A stretch of DNA of 64,000 bases from Thiohalocapsa marina (GTDB lineage: Bacteria; Pseudomonadota; Gammaproteobacteria; Chromatiales; Chromatiaceae): positions 1 to 64,000 of the forward strand of contig NZ_VWXX01000003.1 in NCBI RefSeq assembly GCF_008632335.1, given 5' to 3'. The position numbers and the translations under genes were made by a program. Shown in pieces: positions 29,628 through 37,477 of the stretch. The notes below the pieces were generated by a model. The model was not told where the DNA came from and did no database searches. It was given only the letters and a program-made list of their open reading frames with translations. Positions within the stretch are counted from its first letter, which is position 1. Each line of letters starts with the position of its first letter.

Positions 29628-30581
29628 ATGCAGCTGATCCGAGAGTGCTTCGAAAGTGCGGAGACGGTCCAGCGCCCAACGCTTGAGCGCCGGCCCTTCG
29701 AGGCACGCACGTTCAAGAACAACCTGATGTGCCTCGTTCTCTGGCTGGTCGCGGCCCTGGCCGCCGTGCCGCTGGTGTCGGTGCTCTATCTGCTGCTCGT
29801 GAACGGCGGCGGCCGGCTATTCGGCTCCGGTGTCATCGAGGTGCTTACGGCATTGCCGCCGGCGGGTTTCGAGGCGTCGGGCGGTATCGGTCCGGCCATC
29901 GTCGGCACCTTCGTCATGGTGGCCATTGCCGCGCTGATCAGCGTCCCCATCGGTATTCTCGCCGCCACCTATCTGGGGGTGCTCGATCCCTGCTCCCTGC
30001 TGGCGCGGACCTCGCGCTTCCTGGCCAAGGTGCTGACCGGCTTACCGTCTATCCTCGCCGGCCTGTTCGTCTATGCGGTGCTGGTCATGCAGATCGGCTA
30101 CTCCGCGCTGGCCGGTGGCGTGGCGCTCTCGGTGCTGATGCTGCGCACCGTGGTGGTGGCCGCGGAGGAGGCGATCGCGCAGGTGCCGCTGGAGATGAAG
30201 GAGGCCGCCTTCAGCATGGGCTGCAACCAAACGCAGGTGATCTGGAAGGTGGTGCTGCCGACGGCGCTGCCGGGCATTCTCACCGGGGTCATGCTCGCCG
30301 TCGCTGGAGCGGCCGGTGAGTCCGCGCCGCTGCTGTTCACGGCCTTGTTCAGCAACTACTACCTCAGTGCCTTGGTGGAGCCTACCGCCTCGCTGTCGAT
30401 CCTGATCTACAACTTCTCCGGCATGCCCTTCGAGAACCAGGTCGAGCTGGCCTGGACGGCGTCGCTGGTGCTGGTGCTGATCATCCTCGTGCTCAACGTG
30501 ATCGCAAGGTCCATCAGCCAGCCCAGGCTGTCGCCCCACGGGTCGCATGCGGTGCAGAGGATGCAGTCAGGGCAGCGCTGA
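29628..30581 (+). CDS. pstA: Phosphate ABC transporter permease PstA-like
   Basis: 317 residues with six predicted membrane helices and the binding-protein-dependent transport signature around EAAFSMGCNQTQVIWKVVLPTALPGILTG. IGPAIVGTFVMVAIAALISVPIGILAA and AGAAGESAPLLFTA are typical of PstA. PstA with PstC forms the channel of the high-affinity phosphate importer. No pstS, pstC, pstB or phoU is present within the window, and the next gene is a truncated reductase, so this copy is an orphan. The C-terminal tail is longer than usual. Confidence 0.82.
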   Translation: MQLIRECFESAETVQRPTLERRPFEARTFKNNLMCLVLWLVAALAAVPLVSVLYLLLVNGGGRLFGSGVIEVLTALPPAGFEASGGIGPAIVGTFVMVAIAALISVPIGILAATYLGVLDPCSLLARTSRFLAKVLTGLPSILAGLFVYAVLVMQIGYSALAGGVALSVLMLRTVVVAAEEAIAQVPLEMKEAAFSMGCNQTQVIWKVVLPTALPGILTGVMLAVAGAAGESAPLLFTALFSNYYLSALVEPTASLSILIYNFSGMPFENQVELAWTASLVLVLIILVLNVIARSISQPRLSPHGSHAVQRMQSGQR

Positions 30582-30654
30582 TCGCACTCGCGCAAAGTCG
30601 CGCATTTGCACCTTGTCGTCGATGGTTCATTGTCGACGCTGGGGGCTAGCCGCT

Positions 30655-31092
30655 CTATGCGCTTGGGTTTGGGCACTCGGTCTGAATTGCCTCGATCTCC
30701 GCGATGATCTCGTCGCTCAGGCTCAGTGCGACGCTGCCGAGATTGGCCTCGAGCTGCGTCAGCGTGGTCGCGCCGATGATGTTCGAGGTGACGAAGGGCC
30801 GGCTCGTGACCCAGGCCAGCGCCATCTGCGCCGGGTCGAGACCGTGGCGGCGGGCGATGTCGACGTAGCGCTCGGTGGCTGCGACGGCCTGCGAGTTGGA
30901 GTAGCGGTCGAAGCGCGCATACAGTGTGAGCCGGGCGCCCTCAGGTCGGGCACTGTTTAGGTACTTGCCCGTGAGCATGCCGAAGGCCAGCGGCGAGTAG
31001 GCGAGCAGGCCGCAGTGCTCACGCATGGCGATCTCGGCCAGGCCGATCTCGAATCTGCGATTGAGAAGGGTGTAGGGGTTATGAACACTGAC
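30655..31092 (-). pseudogene. Aldo/keto reductase, 5' truncated by IS remnant
   Basis: The C-terminal part of an aldo/keto reductase: VVSVHNPYTLLNRRFE, then LLAYSPLAFGMLTGKYL, then SNIIGATTLTQLEANLGS. The catalytic Asp/Tyr/Lys region would lie in the missing N-terminal ~190 residues. Coding similarity stops at about 31092, where an IS3-type transposase tail begins on the opposite strand. Confidence 0.75.
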
Positions 31093-31317
31093 AACACCGA
31101 ACATCGCCATAGCGCCATTCGCTTCGTCACGCCCGCGCAGCGTCATCGCGGTGAGGATCGCGCCATCCTGGCGCAACGTCATGTGTTAAACCAGGCCGCA
31201 CGCGCCCGCCATCACGCGCGCTGGAGCGGCAACACCCGCAACTGGAACCCGATCACCGTCGTCTCGCTCAACCCCGAGCGGATGATTGATCCCACGCCGG
31301 CTCAACAAGCCGCGTGA
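31083..31317 (+). mobile_element. IS3-family transposase C-terminal fragment
   Basis: The frame reads NTEHRHSAIRFVTPAQRHRG and ends near NWNPITVVSLNPERM.., the end of the integrase-core transposase (orfB) of IS3-type elements. The catalytic domain and element ends are absent. It joins an IS66 fragment directly on the right. Confidence 0.7.
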
Positions 31318-31329
31318 CACCGCGGACGC

Positions 31330-31675
31330 GACAACTGCATTGACAATCGCCAAGGGCCGCGAGCGCCGACGCGAGGCGCAGAATATGGCCAAACGCTTTC
31401 GCCAGCATGCCGAGGCGTATTTCACCTTCATCACCACGCCCGGCATGGACCCAACGAACAATGTCGCAGAGCAGGCGATCCGCTTCGTGGTCATCGATCG
31501 CCATGTGACGCAAGGGACACGGAGCGTCAAGGGGCGCCGGGCGAACCAACGGTTATGGACGGTGATCGCGACCTGTGCGCTGCAAGGGCGATCGGCGTTT
31601 GCCTTTATCCTCGAGGCCGTTGAGGCGTTCGTCCATGACCGCCCGGCACCGTCGTTGTTGCCAGCCCCGCCTTGA
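31330..31675 (+). mobile_element. IS66-family transposase C-terminal fragment
   Basis: It reads FRQHAEAYFTFITTPGMDPT, NNVAEQAIRFVVIDRHVTQG, TRSVKGRRANQRLWTVIATC, a characteristic IS66 transposase C-terminus including the last acidic catalytic region (E in NNVAEQAIR). The N-terminal three quarters are missing. Confidence 0.75.
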
Positions 31676-32133
31676 GCGGCACCGCGGGCGTTGATCCGCT
31701 CGAGCCCAGGCCTCCTCGCCCGAGCTCTACCTTCCTCTCCGCACCGCTGCCACTGGCGCACGCCTCAGGCTCGCTTGGCACGACACCTTCAGCACCGTAG
31801 GCCTGGTGCGTTGGCGGCAACGCCAGTCGCTCGCCGCGATCCCGATCAAGGCTTATCGTGATCACACGTCGGCCCGGACAGGCCCCTTTGCATGGCAGTC
31901 GCCGTGCCTCAGCATGCGCTCAAGCCGCTGGGCGTGCCGCGATGACAGGTTCAGCCCCGTGAACGGTTACTGAACGATTACGGTCGCGTCATGTAGGATG
32001 CCTTGCGCATTCAGCCCGGCAACCCTATGATCAAATCAGATGCCTGGTGCAAAGCGCGCCTCATTCTTGCGAGTACAGTCTGATACATACTTGGCTACAG
32101 GCGTCCACAACTGTCATTAAGAGAGTGGTAAGT
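31676..32133. other. Region upstream of the Nif11 precursor locus
   Basis: About 460 bp with no supported gene. The last ~150 bp are less GC-rich than the surroundings, as expected for a promoter region. A possible promoter is TTGCGA near 32077 with a TGATACATA-type -10 after it, placed some 40 bp before the first precursor start. This is weak. Confidence 0.35.
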
Positions 32134-32172
32134 ATGTCCGAAGAAGATTTGTACGGTTTTTGCGGACTGGAA
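32134..32172 (+). pseudogene. Nif11-like precursor paralogue, 5' piece
   Basis: ATG 32134 starts MSEEDLYGFCGLE, which resembles the opening of Nif11-type leaders (MSxExxxxF). After 13 codons the sequence becomes the dispersed repeat and a stop soon follows. It has a plausible ribosome site (AGAGAGTGG). I read it as the head of a precursor gene whose tail survives at 32540-32689. Confidence 0.45.
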
Positions 32173-32535
32173 ATCCAAGTCGCCCCGAAAGCCTAGCCCG
32201 GCGCTGAGGCAGGACGGTAGCGGAGCTCTGGATGTGAGGTCAAGGACTGGAGAAATGGCGGAGCGACCTCTGGCGACGCGCGTGGCAGGCCGAAGCGGCG
32301 CGCTGTAGCGGGCTCGAGGTCATGTCGGACGGTGCCAAGACGAAGGTGCCCGACAACGCCTCCCGCAGGGAACGGCGACTAGCAGGAGACGGCGGCTACC
32401 AGGCAATACGCTGATCGAATTGGAACTCAGGCTCAGGCGGAGCGACCAGGTACCAGTCCGACGCCGGATCAAGCGCCTCGTCCCAGGCGGGGAGGGCGCG
32501 TGCGGGCGAGATCAGAGGTGGACGTGGTTCACCAA
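32168..32535. repeat. Dispersed repeat, copy 2 (full), inside a precursor gene
   Basis: It begins AAATCCAAGTCGCCC and includes CTCTGGATGTGAGGTCAAGG, CCCGACAACGCCTCCCGCAG and CAGTCCGACGCCGGATC. On the minus strand its right part encodes a conserved coding tail (WDEALDPASDWYLV.. ending FDQRIAW-stop), probably the C-terminus of an IS91-type transposase. It separates the two halves of a Nif11 precursor gene. Confidence 0.75.
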
Positions 32536-32539
32536 TGGC

Positions 32540-32689
32540 AGCGAGGATCTGGCGACGGCCATGGCATCTGGGGAACTCAGTGACGAAGATCTCGATCGGG
32601 TCGCGGGGAGTACTGCTTTCGGACTGATGCTGGCAATGATGCGCCGCCCTGTAGGCGAAGAAGATAAGAGCAGCAGAGAGGGCATTTAA
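32540..32689 (+). pseudogene. Nif11-like precursor paralogue, 3' piece with core region
   Basis: The frame resumes with DLATAMASGELSDEDLDRVAG, nearly identical to the leader end of the intact precursor (DLATAMPSGEVSDEDLDQVAG). The possible core STAFGLMLAMMRRPVGEEDK.. follows, then a stop at 32689. The usual second Gly of the processing site is Ser here. About 39 leader residues are missing relative to the intact gene, replaced by the repeat. Confidence 0.7.
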
Positions 32690-32701
32690 TTGCATGTCAG
32701 T

Positions 32702-32718
32702 TAGAGGTGAAACCTCTA
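32702..32718 (+). promoter_or_regulatory. Perfect small hairpin upstream of the precursor gene
   Basis: TAGAGGT-GAA-ACCTCTA is a 7-bp perfect inverted repeat with a 3-nt loop, 46 bp before the precursor start and 13 bp after the broken paralogue's stop. It could be an RNA hairpin limiting read-through or stabilising the message, or an operator. Confidence 0.35.
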
Positions 32719-32764
32719 CAATTTTCAGCATTATCTAGTGGCCCTTTCAATGGAGACGAATAAC

Positions 32765-33040
32765 ATGTCAGTCGAAGCAGCAAAAGCGTTCGTGCAGCAC
32801 ATCGCCAACACAGACGCCTATGAGTCCATCGCAGATGCCTTCAACGCTGAAAGCAAAACCTGGGATGCTGACAAACTGATCGCTCACGGTCAGGCAGCCG
32901 GTTTTGAATTCAGCGGCGCGGATCTGGCGACGGCCATGCCATCCGGTGAAGTCAGTGACGAGGATCTCGATCAGGTCGCGGGGGGTAGCCAAACTTCAGC
33001 GGCTAGGCAACAGATGCGCAAACAGTGCGGATACGGATAG
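32765..33040 (+). CDS. Nif11-like leader peptide RiPP precursor
   Basis: 91 residues from ATG 32765, nine bases behind GGAGA; upstream in-frame starts (32738, 32750) lack a site. The leader opens MSVEAAKAFVQHIANTDAYE, a Nif11-type start, and ends SDEDLDQVAGG, the classic double-glycine cleavage site at residues 73-74. The proposed core is SQTSAARQQMRKQCGYG (17 residues: one Cys, two Ser, one Thr, no repeat). Precursors of this class are normally modified, then cut and exported by C39-peptidase transporters, and such an operon lies 1 kb downstream. No modifying enzyme is seen. The gene is flanked on both sides by the same dispersed repeat; copy 3 begins directly after its stop. Confidence 0.85.
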   Translation: MSVEAAKAFVQHIANTDAYESIADAFNAESKTWDADKLIAHGQAAGFEFSGADLATAMPSGEVSDEDLDQVAGGSQTSAARQQMRKQCGYG

Positions 33041-33041
33041 G

Positions 33042-33362
33042 GAATCCAAGCGGCCCTGAGGGTCAGGCCTGGCGCTGAGGCAAGGCGGTAGCGGAGCTCT
33101 GGATGTGAGGTCAAGGACTGGAAAAATGGCGGAGCGACCTCTGGCGACGCGCGTGGCAGGCCGAAGCGGCGCGCTGGAGCGGGCTCGGGGTCATGTCGTA
33201 CGGCGGCAAGACGAAGGTGCCCGACAACGCCTCCCGCAGGAGACGGCGGCTAGCAGGCAATACGCTGATCGAATTCGAACTCAGGCTCAGCCTGAGCGAC
33301 CAGGTCCCAGTCCGACGCCGGATCGGGCGCCTCGTCCCAGGCTGGGGACCGCGCGCGGGCGC
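33042..33362. repeat. Dispersed repeat, copy 3 (full)
   Basis: It begins GAATCCAAGCGGCCCTGAGG immediately after the precursor stop and ends in GCGCGCGGGCG at the IS110 fragment. Close to copy 2 in sequence. On the minus strand it encodes WDEAPDPASDWDLVAQAEPE and then a tail ending FDQRIAC-stop. Confidence 0.8.
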
Positions 33363-33774
33363 GCTCGGTGACATCAGCCGCTTCGACTCACCCAAGCAGC
33401 TGATCGCCTTCCTCGAACTGGTGCCAAGCGAGCACTCCTCGGGTGGACGCCGACGCCAGGGCGCGATCACCCTCACTGGCAACAGCCACGCCCGGCGCAT
33501 GCTGGTGGAGTCAGCCTGGAGCTACCGCTTCCCGGCGCGCCAGACCAAGCATCTCAAGGCCAAGGCCGCGAGCGCCTCCCCCGAGGCCAAGCGCATTGCC
33601 TGGAAGGCACAGGTGCGCCTGTGCGGGCACTATCGCACCCTGACCCGTGCCGGCAAGAACACCAAGTTGGTCTGCCTGGCCGTCGCCCGCGAACTCGCCG
33701 GTTTTCTCTGGGATATCGTACGCCAGGAGATGCCGCGCCTGGCGCCAACGCAAGCACCCGCGACGAGCGCCTGA
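33363..33774 (+). mobile_element. IS110/IS1111-family transposase C-terminal fragment
   Basis: The frame reads GDISRFDSPKQLIAFLELVP, then SEHSSGGRRRQGAITLTGNS, then HARRMLVESAWSYRF, the conserved Transposase_20 (IS116/IS110/IS902) region. The N-terminal DEDD domain is missing; the dispersed repeat abuts directly. The remaining frame is intact to its stop at 33774. Confidence 0.8.
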
Positions 33775-33815
33775 TGTCTGATTGTACACGATTTAATGCG
33801 CAGAAACTGGCGCTG

Positions 33816-33990
33816 TTAGACCGTGATCCCGTTGGAGCACACCTCGGCCATGCCGACGAGTACCAGCGTCATCAAGCCGATGTCCGGGTTATCTGCCTGG
33901 ATATAGATGATGCCGCGCGAGGCAACTTGGGGGAGGTAAGCCTGGGGTTCGCTAGGGCTGGCCGGATCAAAGCCATCCCTTCCGCGGGTC
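33816..33990 (-). pseudogene. Phosphatidylserine-decarboxylase-like gene fragment
   Basis: The minus strand reads DGFDPASPSEPQAYLPQVAS, then RGIIYIQADNPDIGLMTLVL, then VGMAEVCSNGITV before a stop. This matches the middle of PSD-related decarboxylases (PsiD-like: ATRxIxFIEADNPxIGLMxxVxVGMAEV). Neither the N-terminus nor the C-terminal catalytic Gly-Ser segment is present. It runs opposite to the export operon. Confidence 0.6.
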
Positions 33991-34029
33991 CGCTCGAAGC
34001 ACTTCATCACCAAGCCGGTCAGATACCCC

Positions 34030-35298
34030 GTGCAGTTACGTTTCCGAACCCAGGCGCTTGCCAAGGTCAGCAACCCTGATCAGCTCGACCAGGCGTTGCA
34101 AATCATTCGTCCGGTCCATCGACTGGGCTACGGTTTTGTGCTGCTGGTCGTGCTCACCGCGCTGCTCTGGAGTCTGATTGCGACGGCGCCAGTCAAGGTT
34201 CACGGGCCGGGTGTGCTGCTCTCTGCGGGAGGTGTCAGGGTTCTGACGACACAGGGGGCCGGGCGTCTGCAGCAATGGCTGGTGGATGTCGGTGACCGGG
34301 TCAAGCCGGGACAGCAGGTGGCCATCCTCGTCAATCTCGATCAGCTCGATGCGCTGAACCGCGCCAAGGCCGCTGCGCGCGAAGCCCGTGACCTCTACGA
34401 ACTGCTCGAAAAGGAGTTTGCGGTTCAGGACAAGGCGGCCGAGGATCTGTTCCGCCGTTCCACTCAGGCGACCGAGGCGCGCATCCGGAGTCTGCAGAAA
34501 CTCGCTGCGACACTTCAGCGGCGCAAGGAGGGCGAGGCCCGATTGTTCAAGGACGGCATGGTCAGCGGCGTCGAACTCTATGACACCGAGAGTCGACTTG
34601 CGGACACGGACAATGAGATTGCGCTGGCCCGCAACCAGTTGGTGCAACTCTCGGTCGATCAGCAACGAGAACGTGACCAGCGCGACCAGCAACTCACGGA
34701 TCAGCGCATCAAGATGATGATGCTGGAACGGGAAGCCCGGGACCAGCATGACGAGTACGAACGGGCGCGTGTCGTGACGGCCACGAAGGCAGGCACCATT
34801 GCGACACTGGATGTCGACATCGGCAACCAGGTCCCGCTCGGTCAGCAGGTCGCCACCTTGATCGTCGAGGGATCGCGCAAACTCGGGCTGGAATCCTTCA
34901 GCTACATCACGGCCTCTGAAGGCAAGAAGGTGGAGGCCGGCATGGAGGCGCAGGTTTCTCCCTCGACCGTCAAGCCGGAACTCGATGGCTACCTGCTGGG
35001 GACTGTCAAGCGGGTGTCCCCCTTGCCTGAGAATCGCGCCTCGCTGATGCGGCGTCTGGGCAACGCGCTGCTGGTCGATCAACTGCTCAAGGGCGGCGCC
35101 CCGATCGAGGTGCTGATCGAACTGCGCCCTGACGAAACGACACCCAGTGGCTATGCCTGGACCTCCGGCACGGGACCAGACCTGCAACTGCAGCCTGGAA
35201 CCCTGACCGAATCCGCCGTGGTCGTGGATCGCATCCACCTGATCAGCCTGCTGCTGCCGGCGATGCAATACGTCTACGGCTGGCTCGAACACCGATGA
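34030..35298 (+). CDS. NHLM-type bacteriocin export: HlyD-family membrane fusion protein
   Basis: 422 residues starting at GTG 34030. One transmembrane helix near residues 35-57 (LGYGFVLLVVLTALLWSLIA), then a lipoyl-like beta segment (VLTTQGAGRLQQWLVDVGDRVKPGQQVA), a long coiled coil (about 95-240) and a second barrel half (ARVVTATKAGTIATLDVDIGNQVPLGQQVA). The opening ALAKVSNPDQLDQALQI is typical of NHLM secretion proteins. It should bridge the inner-membrane transporters to the outer membrane. Its end overlaps the next gene by four bases. Confidence 0.85.
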   Translation: MQLRFRTQALAKVSNPDQLDQALQIIRPVHRLGYGFVLLVVLTALLWSLIATAPVKVHGPGVLLSAGGVRVLTTQGAGRLQQWLVDVGDRVKPGQQVAILVNLDQLDALNRAKAAAREARDLYELLEKEFAVQDKAAEDLFRRSTQATEARIRSLQKLAATLQRRKEGEARLFKDGMVSGVELYDTESRLADTDNEIALARNQLVQLSVDQQRERDQRDQQLTDQRIKMMMLEREARDQHDEYERARVVTATKAGTIATLDVDIGNQVPLGQQVATLIVEGSRKLGLESFSYITASEGKKVEAGMEAQVSPSTVKPELDGYLLGTVKRVSPLPENRASLMRRLGNALLVDQLLKGGAPIEVLIELRPDETTPSGYAWTSGTGPDLQLQPGTLTESAVVVDRIHLISLLLPAMQYVYGWLEHR

Positions 35299-37475
35299 GC
35301 GCGAGCAAGCCGGGGCCGTCACTGGTCAAGACACCGACCATCCTGCAGATGGAGGCGCTGGAATGCGGTGCGGCCGCATTGGCGATGATCCTTGCTTATC
35401 ACGGACGCTGGATCCCTGTCGAGGAACTGCGCGTGCTCTGCGGGGTGTCGCGCGACGGCAGCAAGGCGCTGAACATCGTCAAGGCGGCGCGTTCCCTGGG
35501 CATGCAGGCCGGCGGGAGACGACTGGAACCCGATGATCTGAAAAAGATCCAGACCCCGGTGATCCTGTTCGTCAACCTGAACCATTTCGTGGTGTTCGAG
35601 GGGATGGCCAAGGCGGGCTATCAGCTCAACGACCCGGCCGTTGGACGGCGCTGGATCAGCGCGGCGGAATTCGACGAAATGTTCTCCGGCATCGTGCTGA
35701 CCTTCGAGCCGACGGCCGATTTCGAGACAGGCGGGGTTCGCCCGGCGATCCTCCCGGGGTTGCTCGAGATCGCCCGGCGCACGCGGGGGCCACTGCTCTG
35801 GCTGGCGGGGCTGGGATTGCTGCTCTCACTGGTCGGCATTCTTTTGCCTGGCCTGCAACGCGTCTATGTCGATCGCGTCCTGGTCCAGGAACTGGACGAC
35901 TGGGTCTGGCCCCTGGCCTTCACCCTGCTGATGGTCGCGCCCTTCGTCGCCTTGCTCGCCCTGATGCAGGGGCGCCTGCTGGGCAGCATCAATGCCAAGC
36001 TATCCATGGTGCTGTCGAGCCGCATGGTCTGGCACCTGCTGCGTCTGCCGGTGATGTTCTTCAGTCAGCGCTACGCCGGGATGATCAGCAGCCGGGTCGC
36101 GCTGGCGGATCAGCTGGTGCTGACCATCAGTCAGGGGTTTTCGCAGATTCTGGTCAATCTGGCCCTCATCCTGATGCTGGTGGCGCTGATGCTCCAGTAC
36201 AGTCCCACGCTGACACTGATCGCCGTGGTCCTGGGACTCTTGAATGCGCTGGTCTTTCAGCGGATGCGCAAGTCGCTGGGCGAGGCCTCCGAGAAGATCG
36301 CCATGCAAAGCGTGAAGATGTCTGGCAAGGTCATGCAGGGCCTGCGCATGATCGAGACCCTGAAATCGACCGGAACCGATGCGGCCTTCTTTGCCAACTG
36401 GTCCGGCCTGCAGGCGCTCTTCATCAACGCCCAGCAGAGCATTGGTCGACGCGAGGCCCTGCTGTCGGCCCTGCAGGCCTTGTTCGCCAGCCTGACCTCG
36501 GCGGTGATCCTGGTGGTGGGTGGCCATCTGACCATGGTCGAGACCTTCTCCATCGGCATGCTGGTCGCCTTCACGACCATCAGTGTGCTCTTCAATCAGC
36601 CGGTGCAGGTCCTGGTGTCGGTCGCCGGCACCTTGCAGCAGACCAAGGGCGATCTGGCGCAGATCGATGACACACTGCGCTATCCACAGGCGCGGGAGTT
36701 CCAGGACGAAGCGCAGGCAGGGGCGGTCGGCGCCGCCGAGCCAGCCCCGTCCCCGCGTGTGACGGGTCGCGTGACGCTCGAGAATGTCCGTTTTGGCTAC
36801 GCACCCCTGGATGCGCCGCTGCTCGACGGCCTGTCGCTGTCGATCGAGCCGGGCAGTCGCATCGCGCTGGTCGGGGGCTCGGGCAGTGGCAAATCGACCA
36901 TCGGCAAGCTGGTCACCGGCCTGTTCGAGCCCTGGCAGGGGCAGATCCTGTTCGATGGTCACACCCTGACCGAGATCCCGCGGGACATCCTGCGCACCTC
37001 GCTGGCAGTGGTCGATCAGGAAATCGTGCTCTTCGAGGGCAGCATCCGCGACAACATCAGCCTCTGGGATCAGACCCTGCCGCAGGCGCAACTCATTCGC
37101 GCGGCCAAGGATGCCATGATCCATGATGTCATCATGGCGCGCCCCGAGGGCTACGACGCCAAGGTCGAGGAGAACGGCCGCAACTTCAGTGGCGGGCAGC
37201 GCCAGCGTCTGGAAATCGCCCGTGCGCTGGCGACCAATCCCAAGCTGCTGGTGCTCGACGAGGCCACCAGCGCGCTGGACACCCTGACCGAGGCGGCGCT
37301 GATGGACAATGTGCGCCGGCGCGGCTGCAGCCTGCTGATCATCGCCCATCGTCTGAGCACCATTCGAGACAGCGATGAGATCATCCTACTGGATCATGGT
37401 CGGGTGCTGCAGCGCGGGACCCATGAGGCGCTGGTCGCCGTCGATGGGCCCTACCGGACGCTGCTGGAGACCTGA
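35295..37475 (+). CDS. NHLM-type C39 peptidase / ABC transporter (permease + ATPase)
   Basis: 726 residues, the usual length for the NHLM peptidase-transporter. The N-terminal C39 domain has catalytic Cys24 (LECGAAALAMI), His97 (VNLNHFVVFEG) and Asp113 (LNDPAVGRRW); it should cut precursors after Gly-Gly. Six transmembrane helices follow (about 155-430). The ATPase has Walker A GGSGSGKST (near residue 527), signature FSGGQRQRLEIARAL and Walker B LLVLDEATSALD. All active residues are present, so the enzyme looks functional. It is coupled to the genes on both sides. Confidence 0.92.
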   Translation: MSASKPGPSLVKTPTILQMEALECGAAALAMILAYHGRWIPVEELRVLCGVSRDGSKALNIVKAARSLGMQAGGRRLEPDDLKKIQTPVILFVNLNHFVVFEGMAKAGYQLNDPAVGRRWISAAEFDEMFSGIVLTFEPTADFETGGVRPAILPGLLEIARRTRGPLLWLAGLGLLLSLVGILLPGLQRVYVDRVLVQELDDWVWPLAFTLLMVAPFVALLALMQGRLLGSINAKLSMVLSSRMVWHLLRLPVMFFSQRYAGMISSRVALADQLVLTISQGFSQILVNLALILMLVALMLQYSPTLTLIAVVLGLLNALVFQRMRKSLGEASEKIAMQSVKMSGKVMQGLRMIETLKSTGTDAAFFANWSGLQALFINAQQSIGRREALLSALQALFASLTSAVILVVGGHLTMVETFSIGMLVAFTTISVLFNQPVQVLVSVAGTLQQTKGDLAQIDDTLRYPQAREFQDEAQAGAVGAAEPAPSPRVTGRVTLENVRFGYAPLDAPLLDGLSLSIEPGSRIALVGGSGSGKSTIGKLVTGLFEPWQGQILFDGHTLTEIPRDILRTSLAVVDQEIVLFEGSIRDNISLWDQTLPQAQLIRAAKDAMIHDVIMARPEGYDAKVEENGRNFSGGQRQRLEIARALATNPKLLVLDEATSALDTLTEAALMDNVRRRGCSLLIIAHRLSTIRDSDEIILLDHGRVLQRGTHEALVAVDGPYRTLLET

Positions 37476-37477
37476 GC

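Noticed and set aside
33020-33040. C-terminal GYG of the core as a splicease (XYG) site
   Set aside because: Known splicease substrates need a tag sequence after the XYG motif; here it is the very end of the peptide and no splicease-type radical SAM gene is present.
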